From DATAOG01 sp963840925 (GTDB taxonomy: Bacteria; Pseudomonadota; Alphaproteobacteria; Geminicoccales; Geminicoccaceae): a stretch of DNA of 64,000 nucleotides. The translations under genes and the position numbers were made by a program. Position 1 is the first letter of the stretch. Every line of letters starts with the position of its first letter. This document shows, piece after piece, positions 27,463 to 35,520 of this stretch. Under the pieces are notes generated by a model. That model had not been told where the DNA came from and ran no database searches. It saw nothing but the letters and a program-made list of their open reading frames with translations. Where the stretch lies: assembly GCA_963840925.1 (NCBI GenBank), contig CAWJAY010000055.1, positions 147,388 through 211,387 of the forward strand. The letters run 5' to 3'.

Positions 27463-28869
27463 GTGCCGCAACCTATCCGATGGGCTTTGATCGGTCTGAT
27501 GCTGGCAGTCGCAGGCACAGCCGGCGGCCGCGCTCATGGGCGGGGCGAAGCGGCAACCACGGCAACGCGTTCGGATGGAGAACAGCCGACGTCCACGAGT
27601 ATGTCTGGAGCGGCGACAGCCAGCGCGTCGGACACGTCCGAGCAACCGCCGGTCCAGAACCCGCGGACAGTGGTGTTGACAGGCGACAGCATGACCATCG
27701 CCGACATCGTCGATATCGCCGAAGGGCGAGCGACGATCGAGGTATCCAACGACGGCATGGAAAGAATCCGGGCCGCCCGCGCCGTCGTCGACCATTTCAT
27801 CGAGGAGGGACTCCCCGCCTACGGCATCACGACGATGTACGGGGCCGACTTCCAGACCACGCTACCGCCCGATGCGATGCGTCGCTTCGGGCGCATAAAC
27901 ATCATTCAAGAGGCAACGCGGGTCGGAGACGGATCGCTGCCGGTCGTCGACCCCGGCACCATGCGAGCGGCCTGGGCTCTCCTCACAAACAGCTACGCAC
28001 GTGGCTTCTCGGGGGCAAGCCCCGATCTGGTCGCAACGCTGGTGGACCGGGTCAACATGAATCACGTGCCCGACGACGTCGAATACGAAAACTCCATGGG
28101 CGATGCCGATTTGACGGCCAACGCCCAAGCCGCCATGAGCCTCCTTGCCGACCCGGCGTTCGAACTCAAAGCCGGGGAGGCGACCAACCTCCTCACCCAC
28201 AACTTCATCGGCGTCGCGTTGGCAGCACAGCTGGTGCAACGGGCCGAAGCACTGCTCCGGAGCCAGCAGACGGCACTCGCACTCTCCATCGAAGGATTCC
28301 GCGCCAACCTGTCACCGTTGGCCGAGATCGGCTCCCGGAAGGACAGCTCGGGCTCACAGCAGCTGTTGCGCCGGGATCTGCGTGCCTTGCTGGACGGAAG
28401 CCGTCTCTGGCAGCCCGGCGAGGCACGGCAACTCCAGGACTTCCTGAGCCTTCGGGATGGGATCCACACCCTGGCCACGCTTCGCCTCGAACTCGATCAA
28501 TTCGTGCCACTGCTCGAGTCTTTCGCTAATTCCAACCAGGGATCACCCGTTGTCGTAGTTGATAAACAAGAGCTGATCTCGGTTCCGGACTTCGATACCA
28601 GTCAGGTCACCATCGGCCTTGACGGCCTGCGCCAGGCACTCGGTTTGGTGGTCATTGGCAGCAACAGTCGTGGGCTGAAACTGCTCTCTCACCCATTCAT
28701 CGATCTGCCGTCCGGCTTGATCGCTGGCGATCCAGATGCATTTGACGGCATTTATACTCGCAATATCACTTACATCATGACCAGCCTCGAGCGAGCGGCT
28801 TTGATCAAAACGGCCCCAACTCTCGGCCTCACCGAGAGCTACATGGCCGAGGGTGACGAGGATTACTAG
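27463..28869 (+). CDS. Secreted histidine/phenylalanine ammonia-lyase-like protein, MIO motif missing, C-terminally truncated
   Basis: 468 residues from a GTG start with a signal peptide (WALIGLMLAVAGTAGG). HAL/PAL family landmarks are the catalytic-Tyr region YGITTMYGADFQ near residue 125, ASPDLVATLVDRVN, and the QDFLSLRDGIHTLA segment near 325 (QDxYSLR in HAL). The Ala-Ser-Gly triad that forms the MIO cofactor, expected in GSxGASGDL, is replaced by SMGDADLTA. The C-terminal part of the fold is missing: the frame stops at the contig join (TAG at 28867). GC looks lower than in either flank. Activity as a lyase is doubtful. Confidence 0.6.
   Translation: MPQPIRWALIGLMLAVAGTAGGRAHGRGEAATTATRSDGEQPTSTSMSGAATASASDTSEQPPVQNPRTVVLTGDSMTIADIVDIAEGRATIEVSNDGMERIRAARAVVDHFIEEGLPAYGITTMYGADFQTTLPPDAMRRFGRINIIQEATRVGDGSLPVVDPGTMRAAWALLTNSYARGFSGASPDLVATLVDRVNMNHVPDDVEYENSMGDADLTANAQAAMSLLADPAFELKAGEATNLLTHNFIGVALAAQLVQRAEALLRSQQTALALSIEGFRANLSPLAEIGSRKDSSGSQQLLRRDLRALLDGSRLWQPGEARQLQDFLSLRDGIHTLATLRLELDQFVPLLESFANSNQGSPVVVVDKQELISVPDFDTSQVTIGLDGLRQALGLVVIGSNSRGLKLLSHPFIDLPSGLIAGDPDAFDGIYTRNITYIMTSLERAALIKTAPTLGLTESYMAEGDEDY
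28866..28869. other. Putative chimera join between two genomes
   Basis: The plus-strand lyase-like gene and the minus-strand deformylase gene both lose their remaining sequence here and share a CTAG stop overlap. Left of it the content is proteobacterial plus the odd 1.4 kb segment; right of it everything fits an actinobacterium. See findings. Confidence 0.7.
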
Positions 28870-29234
28870 CATCCCTCCTCCGCGACCGCGAGCTCGTCGG
28901 AGAGCCACTCGATCTCGGGGTTGGCGACCGCGGTCGGCGTCGCCTCGGCCCCCGCCTGAAAGACCAGCAGCCTTCGCAGTACGCCGAGCTGCGTCGCGGC
29001 GAGACCGACGCCCATCGCGCCGTGCATGATCGCCACCATCCGCTCGACCTCGCGCGCGAGCTCGGCGTCGAACTCGCCCACGTCGGAGGCCTTCGACCGC
29101 AGCACCGGGTCGCCGAACGTGCGGACCTCGGCCAGCGCGGCCGCCCTGCGCTCGCGCTCCTCCTCGCTGAGCCCGTCGCCGGCCGACGATTCGACTTCCG
29201 TGCCCACGACCTCGTGTTCCGCGGTCTCGCTCAT
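28866..29234 (-). pseudogene. def: Peptide deformylase, truncated at the join
   Basis: Residues 30-122 match peptide deformylase: RTFGDPVLRSKASDV, motif 1 GVGLAATQLGVL, and the start of motif 2 as AEEGC. The next residues should be Leu-Ser and later the HExxH metal site, but a stop follows directly. Roughly half of the enzyme is missing, so this fragment cannot deformylate fMet. Next to priA, def (then fmt) is the expected actinobacterial order. A TAGACT hexamer 7 bases upstream of the ATG suggests a leaderless promoter. Confidence 0.85.
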
Positions 29235-29241
29235 GACTACG

Positions 29242-29247
29242 AGTCTA
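29242..29247 (-). promoter_or_regulatory. -10 element of def, leaderless configuration
   Basis: TAGACT on the minus strand with exactly 7 bases to the ATG at 29234, placing the transcript start at or next to the start codon. Confidence 0.5.
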
Positions 29248-29379
29248 GGTACACGGGGCGGGCGAGCCGGGGCGGGCGCGGTAGGGGGCGCAAGTGGTGG
29301 GCGAGAGTGGCGCGGGGCCGATCGCTGGCCAATTGCGGTGGCGCATGGCGCCGATAACCCCCGACGCCGGGGCCCAATC

Positions 29380-29412
29380 GGCGCGTTAGTCGCCTCAGGC
29401 GACTAAAGCGCC
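29380..29412. other. Strong hairpin between priA and def
   Basis: ttagtcgcc-tca-ggcgactaa is a perfect 9-bp inverted repeat with a 3-base loop, extended by ggcgc/gcgcc arms to about 14 pairs with one mismatch. It lies 78 bases past the priA stop. There is no U tract on either strand, so it is at best an atypical terminator. Confidence 0.6.
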
Positions 29413-29489
29413 AAAGGCCGGCCGCCAACGCCCGCGCCGGCAACCCCTCCCCTACTTGATCTGTCCGATGGCCGCGAACACTCGGGCTC

Positions 29490-31712
29490 TCACTGCGCGT
29501 CGACGTCCACCGCGACGGAGAGCTCGCGCAGCTCGCGGGCGGCCGCGGCGGCTTCGACCGCGGCGCGGACGGCGGCGATCGCGGCGGCGCGCTCGCCGGA
29601 CTTGACGAGCAGCTGGCGCCGCTCGCGGCCGCGCAGCCGAAACCGCGGCGCCGGCCCGAGCGCCGTGGCGTCGGCGGGAAGCGTCTCGTCGAGCTCCGCG
29701 CGCAGGGCGCCGGCCGCCGCCTCGAGGCGCGCGAGGTCGCTGCCCGCGAGCTCGATCCGGATCAGGTGCGAGAAGGGCGGATAGGCGAGCTCGCGGCGGC
29801 GTTCGAGCTCGCCGGCGAGAAACGCCGCGGCGTCGTGGGCCGCGGCATGGCGGATCGTCGCGGCCCCGGGCGCCAGGGTCTGCACCAGCACCCGTCCACC
29901 GCGCGCGCCGCGGCCGCTGCGCCCGGCGAGCTGGGCGACGAGCGCGAAGGTGCGCTCCTCGGCGCGGAAGTCCGGGAACCGCAGCGTCGCGTCCGCGTCG
30001 AGGATGACGCCGAGGACGACGTCGGGGAAGTCGTGGCCCTTGGCGACCATCTGCGTGCCGACCAGGACCCCGGCCGGCGCCGCCTGGAACTCGCTCAGGA
30101 TCCGCAGGTGACCCCCGGGGTCCGCGGCCGAGTCCGAGTCGAGCCGGAAGACCGGGAGCGGAGCCGTCAGCTCCGCCAGCAGCCGCTCGATCCGCTCGCT
30201 CCCGGCCCCGGCGCGCGACAGCGTCACCGAACCGCAATCGGGGCATTCCGCCGGCGCGGCCTGGCGGTGCCCGCAGTGATGGCAATGCAGCCCGCTGACC
30301 CGGTGCAGGACGAGCGAGACGTCACAGTCCGGGCAACGCCAGGCGCGCCCGCACTCGCGGCAGGAGAGGTGAACGGACCATCCCCGGCGGTTGATCAGGA
30401 CGATGCCCTTCCCGCCGTGGGCTCGCAGATCGGCCAGCGCCTCCCTGGTGCGCGGCGCGAGCGGGCCCTCGCGTCCGTCACGCCCGCGCATGTCGATCAC
30501 CTCGACCGCCGGGAGCGCCCGGCCGTCGACGCGACGCGGAAGCTCGAGCCGCTCGAACCGAAGCCATGACTCCGGCCGCGGCGTCGCGGAGCCGAAGACC
30601 GCGACCGCGCCGCAATCCGCGGCGCGGCGACGAGCGACCTCGCGCGCGTCATAGCGTGGATCGCCCTCCTGCTTGTAGGAGGTGTCGTGCTCCTCGTCGC
30701 AGACGATCAGGCCGAGCCCCGAGATCGGCGCGAACGCCGCCGAGCGGGGCCCGACGCAGATCCGCGCCTCGCCGTCGCGCAGCCGATGCCACTCGTCGCG
30801 CCGCTCCCCGGCTCCGAGGCGTGAGTGCAGTACCGCGACCCGGTCGCCGAAGCGCGACTCGAAGCGCGACACCGCCTGGGGCGTCATCCCGATCTCGGGC
30901 ACGAGCACGATCGCGCCGCGACCGCGCGCCAGCGCCGCCTCGGCCGCCGCGAGGTAGACCTCGGTCTTGCCTGAGCCGGTGACCCCGTGCAGCAGCAGCT
31001 CGCCGCCCTGCGAGGCGTGAGCCGAGCTGCGCCGCTGTTGAGGCGCCTGTTGTCCATCGAGCCCGGCGACGATGCGATCCACGGCGGCACGCTGAGCGGC
31101 GTCGAGCCTGACCGGGCGCGCCGGGGCCCCGATCCGTGCCGTCGCCGGGCGCCGGCGGACGGCGCGCGCGCCCAAGCGCACCAGCCCGCGACGCTCGAGC
31201 CGGCGCAGCACGTCGCGGCCGACGCCCTCGGCGGCCAGCTCGGCGGCGCGCAGCTCGCGCTCCGCGGCGCAGAGGAGCTCCAGCGCCACACGCTGGCGCG
31301 AGCCGAGCCCGGTGTCGGAGCCGAGCGCCGCCCGCGCGTCGGCGGTGGCCTCGACCACCGACTCGCTGCGGGCGCGCGTCTGTCCCCGCGCGGTCGCGGT
31401 CCCCGGGGGCAGCACCAGCTCGAGCCCGCGGGCGGGAGTCGAGCAGTACTCGCGCGCGACCCAGAGCCCAAGCCCGATCAGGTCCGGCGGGGCGCCCGCC
31501 TCGAGTGCCTCGATCGGCTCGGCCAGGCGCTCGGGCGGCAGGGCGCTGCGCTCGGCGAGGTCGACGACCACGCCGAGCACCCGCCGGCGGCCAAAGGGGA
31601 CGAGGAGGACCGTTCCGACTCCGACGTCGCCCAGGCGCTCGGGCAGGCGGTAGTCGAACGGGCCGCGCAGCGCCCGCGCGTTCGTCAGCGGCTCGACCTT
31701 GGCAATCGACAT
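29490..31712 (-). CDS. priA: Primosomal protein N' (PriA helicase)
   Basis: 740 residues with the PriA layout. An N-terminal 3'BD/winged-helix region comes first. Then the helicase core has Walker A GVTGSGKTEVY near residue 245, the DEEHD box, GSATPRPES and QLAGRSGRG near 605. Between the helicase lobes lies a zinc-binding insertion with CRECGRAWRCPDCD, CHHCG and CPDCG. It reloads the replisome at stalled forks. Actinobacterial PriA often lacks full helicase motifs; this one keeps both Walker A and DEEH. The gene lies upstream of def as in other actinobacteria. Confidence 0.95.
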   Translation of the reverse strand: MSIAKVEPLTNARALRGPFDYRLPERLGDVGVGTVLLVPFGRRRVLGVVVDLAERSALPPERLAEPIEALEAGAPPDLIGLGLWVAREYCSTPARGLELVLPPGTATARGQTRARSESVVEATADARAALGSDTGLGSRQRVALELLCAAERELRAAELAAEGVGRDVLRRLERRGLVRLGARAVRRRPATARIGAPARPVRLDAAQRAAVDRIVAGLDGQQAPQQRRSSAHASQGGELLLHGVTGSGKTEVYLAAAEAALARGRGAIVLVPEIGMTPQAVSRFESRFGDRVAVLHSRLGAGERRDEWHRLRDGEARICVGPRSAAFAPISGLGLIVCDEEHDTSYKQEGDPRYDAREVARRRAADCGAVAVFGSATPRPESWLRFERLELPRRVDGRALPAVEVIDMRGRDGREGPLAPRTREALADLRAHGGKGIVLINRRGWSVHLSCRECGRAWRCPDCDVSLVLHRVSGLHCHHCGHRQAAPAECPDCGSVTLSRAGAGSERIERLLAELTAPLPVFRLDSDSAADPGGHLRILSEFQAAPAGVLVGTQMVAKGHDFPDVVLGVILDADATLRFPDFRAEERTFALVAQLAGRSGRGARGGRVLVQTLAPGAATIRHAAAHDAAAFLAGELERRRELAYPPFSHLIRIELAGSDLARLEAAAGALRAELDETLPADATALGPAPRFRLRGRERRQLLVKSGERAAAIAAVRAAVEAAAAARELRELSVAVDVDAQ

Positions 31713-31830
31713 CGCCGGCCGACGGTACGGACCGGCCCGGACGCGCGGGCGCGGGGGCGGTCAGGGACCGGCCCTCGGCGGCCCGCGAACGCTGCCGAAC
31801 GCGTGCGGCCCTGGCCGGCGGAGCGCGCAG

Positions 31831-31836
31831 TAGGCT
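31831..31836 (+). promoter_or_regulatory. -10 element TAGGCT, leaderless configuration
   Basis: TAGGCT ends 7 bases before the GTG start at 31844. The same hexamer precedes the cupin gene at 37533-37538. Confidence 0.5.
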
Positions 31837-31843
31837 TCGCCTC

Positions 31844-32383
31844 GTGGCCCCGAAGCTCCATCCGGGCGAGCGGATCCTCTACGAGGGCCACCCCTCCTGG
31901 CGAGCGATCCTCGACTTCTACTTGAAGGGCATCCTCGCGACCGCGGTCATCTGCCTCCTGGTCGCGCTCGCCACCGGCGTCATCGGCGACGAGACGAACC
32001 AGAGCCTGGTCGCCATCATCGCCCTGGTCGGCGTCGCCGTGACGATCCTTGCCGGGTTCGTCAAGCGCGTGGCGACCAGCTACACGATCACCGACCGCCG
32101 CCTGCACATCAAGCGCGGGGTCGTCTCGCGAACGATCCAGGAGACGCGTCTGGAGCGGGTCCAGAACGTGAACTACCACCAGACGGTGATGCAGCGGGTG
32201 CTCCAGGTCGGCGACGTGGACTTCGACACCGCGGCCGGCGACGACTACAACTTCGTCTTCAGCGGCGTCGCCGAGCCCGCCGACCTCGTCCACATGGTCC
32301 ACTCGGCGACCCACCGCGGCGACGGCGAGGGCCTCGGCGCAGCGCCGGCGCAGCAGCGCGAGCAGGCGCCACCGCCCGGCTGA
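31844..32383 (+). CDS. PH domain-containing membrane protein (bPH2/DUF304)
   Basis: 179 residues from a GTG start. It begins with VAPKLHPGERILYEGHPSW, typical of bPH2 proteins, then two membrane helices (about residues 28-48 and 55-75), then a PH-like domain with SYTITDRRLHIKRGVVSR and ERVQNVNYHQTVMQRVL. The last 25 residues are a flexible Ala/Gln/Pro-rich tail. The family's role is unknown, possibly in membrane stress. Divergent from priA. Confidence 0.85.
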   Translation: MAPKLHPGERILYEGHPSWRAILDFYLKGILATAVICLLVALATGVIGDETNQSLVAIIALVGVAVTILAGFVKRVATSYTITDRRLHIKRGVVSRTIQETRLERVQNVNYHQTVMQRVLQVGDVDFDTAAGDDYNFVFSGVAEPADLVHMVHSATHRGDGEGLGAAPAQQREQAPPPG

Positions 32384-32398
32384 GCACCCGCCTCGCGC

Positions 32399-33655
32399 TC
32401 AGGCGCTCGCGGGCTGGGACACCGGCTCCCCGAGCCCCGCGGCGGCGCGGAGATCGTCCGCGCGGTCAGTCCGCTCCCAGGTGAAGTCGTGGTCGTCGCG
32501 GCCGAAATGGCCGTAGGCGGCCGTCTTCTGGAAGATCGGTCGGTGCAGGCGCAGCTCCTCGCGGAAGGACCCCGGCCGCAGGTCGAAGTGCTCGCCGACC
32601 AGCCGCGCGATCTCCGAGCGCGCGATCTTCTCCGTACCGAAGGTCTCGAGCATCACCGAAACCGGGCGGGCGACCCCGATCGCATACGCCACCTGGACCT
32701 CGCACCGGTCGGCGAGCCCCGCCGCGACGACGTTCTTGGCCACCCAGCGGGCCGCGTAGGCGGCCGAGCGGTCGACCTTCGAGGGGTCCTTGCCGGAGAA
32801 GGCGCCGCCGCCGTGGCGGGCCATGCCGCCGTAGGTGTCGACGATGATCTTGCGCCCGGTGAGGCCGGCGTCGCCGACCGGGCCGCCGATCACGAAGCGC
32901 CCGGTCGGGTTGACGAGGAAGTTCTGCTTGGTGTTCAGCGCCCGCTCGTCGTAGAGCTCGGCCGGCAGGATCGGGTGCAGGACGTGCTCCCACAGGTCGG
33001 GGCGGATCAGCGTGTCGCAGTCGAGGCCGTCCTTGTGCTGGGTGGAGATCAGCACCTTCTCGATCTGGATCGGGAAGCCGTTCTCGTAGCGCACCGTGAC
33101 CTGGGTCTTTCCGTCGGGGCGCAGGTAGGGCATGACCTCGCCCTTGCGGACCTCGGCCAGGCGGTGGGCGAGCTTGTGCGCGAGCGAGATCGGCAGCGGC
33201 ATCAGCTCCGGCGTCTCCCGGGACGCGTAGCCGAACATCATCCCCTGGTCCCCCGCCCCGGCGACGTCGAGCTCGTCGTCGTCGGCGGGGTCGACCCGCG
33301 ACTCGAGCGCGTGGTCGACACCCTGGGCGATGTCGGGCGACTGCTTGTCGATCGCGTTGATCACCGCGCACGAGTCGGCCGAGAAGCCGAGGTCGGCGTC
33401 GGTGTAGCCGATCTTGCGGATCGTCTCCCGGGCGACCTCGGGGATGTCGACCCAGGTCTCGGTCGAGATCTCGCCCGAGACGACCACGAGACCGGTGTTG
33501 ACGAGCGTCTCGCAGGCGACCCGGCCCGTCGGGTCGTCGCGCATCACCGCGTCGAGGACCCCGTCCGAGATCTGGTCGGCGACCTTGTCGGGGTGGCCCT
33601 CCGTGACCGACTCGGACGTGAACAGGTACCCGTTGTCCGCAAGCTTCTCGTTCAT
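32399..33655 (-). CDS. metK: S-adenosylmethionine synthase
   Basis: 418 residues, full length. The ATP/Met binding landmarks are FTSESVTEGHPDKV at residue 12, the loop GAGDQGMMFGYA, and the phosphate-binding GGGAFSGKDPSKVDRSAAY. It makes SAM from Met and ATP in the cytoplasm. There are only 12 bases to the upstream DUF3352 gene, so no room for a SAM riboswitch at this start; the gene is probably read from an upstream promoter in the der-DUF3352-metK string. Confidence 0.96.
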   Translation of the reverse strand: MNEKLADNGYLFTSESVTEGHPDKVADQISDGVLDAVMRDDPTGRVACETLVNTGLVVVSGEISTETWVDIPEVARETIRKIGYTDADLGFSADSCAVINAIDKQSPDIAQGVDHALESRVDPADDDELDVAGAGDQGMMFGYASRETPELMPLPISLAHKLAHRLAEVRKGEVMPYLRPDGKTQVTVRYENGFPIQIEKVLISTQHKDGLDCDTLIRPDLWEHVLHPILPAELYDERALNTKQNFLVNPTGRFVIGGPVGDAGLTGRKIIVDTYGGMARHGGGAFSGKDPSKVDRSAAYAARWVAKNVVAAGLADRCEVQVAYAIGVARPVSVMLETFGTEKIARSEIARLVGEHFDLRPGSFREELRLHRPIFQKTAAYGHFGRDDHDFTWERTDRADDLRAAAGLGEPVSQPASA

Positions 33656-33667
33656 CGCCGCTGCAGG

Positions 33668-35510
33668 TTAGTCGGATGGCGGGGCGATCGACTCCGCGTC
33701 CTCGTCGGCGGCATCGGCCTCGGAGAGGAGCAGGCGCGCATCGGTCGAGAGCAGCTCATCGTCCTCGGTGACCGCGAGCGCGAGCGCTTCCAGGCGCCGG
33801 AAATCGCCGGCGAACGTCGCGTAGACGGGGTCCTCCGCGAGCCCGAGCTGCTCGCCGAGCTCCACCAGCCCGTCGAGGTCCAGGAAGGCGAGCAGCGAGA
33901 CCTCGTCCTCGAAGCCCTCGGTGGCGCGCTCGTACAGCTCGGACGTGTCGAGCGCGCCCTCGCCCTCGACGAGCTGCTCGATCCCGGCCGGGTCGGTCGC
34001 GATCGCGACGAGCCCGTCGAAGATCGCGTAGGTCAGCTCGACCGTGGGCGAGATCCGCAGGCTGCGCGCCTGGACGTCTCCGATCTGCTGCTGGCCGAAC
34101 ACGGGCGCCTGCACATCCCTGCCGCCCACGGCGTCGATGAGCGGCGCCTGCAGCGAGGCCAGCGCCCGGCGCGCGGCGTCCTCGTCGACGTCGTCGGCGA
34201 CGAACTCGAGGAACGGAAGCGCCGGGCCCGCGGCGCCCGAGCGCCGGGCGAGCGCGAACGCCGCCTCGCGGCCGAGCGAGTCGAGCAGCTCACGCTCGAT
34301 GTCGACCTCGCCCTCGCGGCGCAGGTTCCGGACCAGGTCCTCGAATCCCGCGACGATCCCCGGCGCCTCGGCGGTGGCCTGGGTCAGGAGCGCGCGGACC
34401 GTGCTCGCCGGCTCGCCGATCCCGACGTAGCCGAGCGAGTCGGGCGCCAGCCGCTCGGGGAGGGCCGGCACGAAGGCGGGAAAGGCGGTGAAGAAGCCGG
34501 GCGAGGCCTCCGCGCGCTCCGGGTCGAGGGCGCTGCGGACGGACAGCTCGAACCCCTCCTCGGTGGCCGCGAGAGCCGCGCCGGCCCCGCGACTCGCGCC
34601 CGGCGCGAGCAGCGGCGTCAGCGTTCCGAGGGTCCCGGGGTCGCGCGCGATCAGCTCCTCGATCCCGTCCGCGGACAGATAGGCCTCGACCAGGGTGTGG
34701 TCGGGGAGCTCGTCGCGAACCTCGCTCGCCGTCTCGTCCTCGGCCAGGGACTCGGCGTCGTCGGAGGCAGTCGCCGTGTCGATCACGGAACGGACGCCGT
34801 CCGCCCGCCCGATCGCGAGGAAGCCGTCCACCTGCGCGCTGGCGAGCCCGCGCCGGCCGATGGTCAGCTCCACTCCCTGGTAGTCGGCGGTCTCGGGTGC
34901 ATCGCCCGCGATCGCGGTCGCGAACTCGCCCGCGCCCTCCGCGTCCGAGACCTCGAGCAGCTCAACTCGCTCCGCTCGCCCGGTGGCGCCGATCACCGCC
35001 ATCGCGGCCTCGCCGGCAAACCAGGGGACGAGATCGCGCTCGAAGTCGGTCGGGCGCCCGCGCCGCCCTCGGGAGCAGCGCCAACGCCCGGGCCGCCGCC
35101 TGGTCGCTGAAGATCGGCACCCGGTCGGCGACATCCGCGGCGAGCTCGTACTGCTCGGTCTCGGGGTCGAGGTTCGTGTGCACGTAGGCGAGCGCGTCGG
35201 CGGGAACCAGCTCCTCGGCGTCGTCGGCCGGGGGACACGAATCCCCGCCCGGCAGCCGGCAGGGCAGGTTGGGCACCGCGAGGCCGAAGAGCAGCAGCAG
35301 GACGATGGCGATCCCGAGCGCCGCCACGAGCCGCCGGCGCGCGAGGATCGAGAGGCCGCGCCAGAAGCCGACGACCCCCTGGCCGATCGAGCGCGGCACG
35401 CGGGCGATCGCGTGCCCGATCCTCGCCAGGAAGGACGACCCTGCACCGCCGGCGCCACGCAACCGATCCCTGGCGGAGGCCAGGGCCCTTCCTGGTTTCG
35501 GGCGTCGCAC
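33668..35510 (-). CDS. DUF3352 membrane-anchored protein (one frameshift)
   Basis: About 610 residues from a GTG start. A basic cytoplasmic N terminus is followed by one membrane helix (LVAALGIAIVLLLLFGLAV, about residues 64-83) and then a large outward-facing DUF3352 region beginning LVPADALAYVHTNLDP. The frame breaks near 35,052, where a GGG run has one G too many; removing it joins LLPRAARAP to TDFERDLVPWF. DUF3352 proteins are common in Solirubrobacterales, with no known function. Between der and metK, same strand, probably co-transcribed. Confidence 0.8.
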
Positions 35511-35520
35511 GGGCCGCTCG

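Noticed and set aside
28864..28870. ACTAGC at the join read as a ligation scar of compatible restriction ends
   Set aside because: A six-base match is easily chance, and convergent CTAG stops occur elsewhere in this window. Kept only as something to inspect in reads.
33656..33667. Possible SAM riboswitch upstream of metK
   Set aside because: Only 12 bases separate metK from the upstream gene; there is no space for the aptamer.
32489..35110. Very long plus-strand open frame opposite metK and DUF3352
   Set aside because: It is the GC-rich antisense shadow of two recognisable minus-strand genes; its product is Arg/Gly/Val-rich with no family match.
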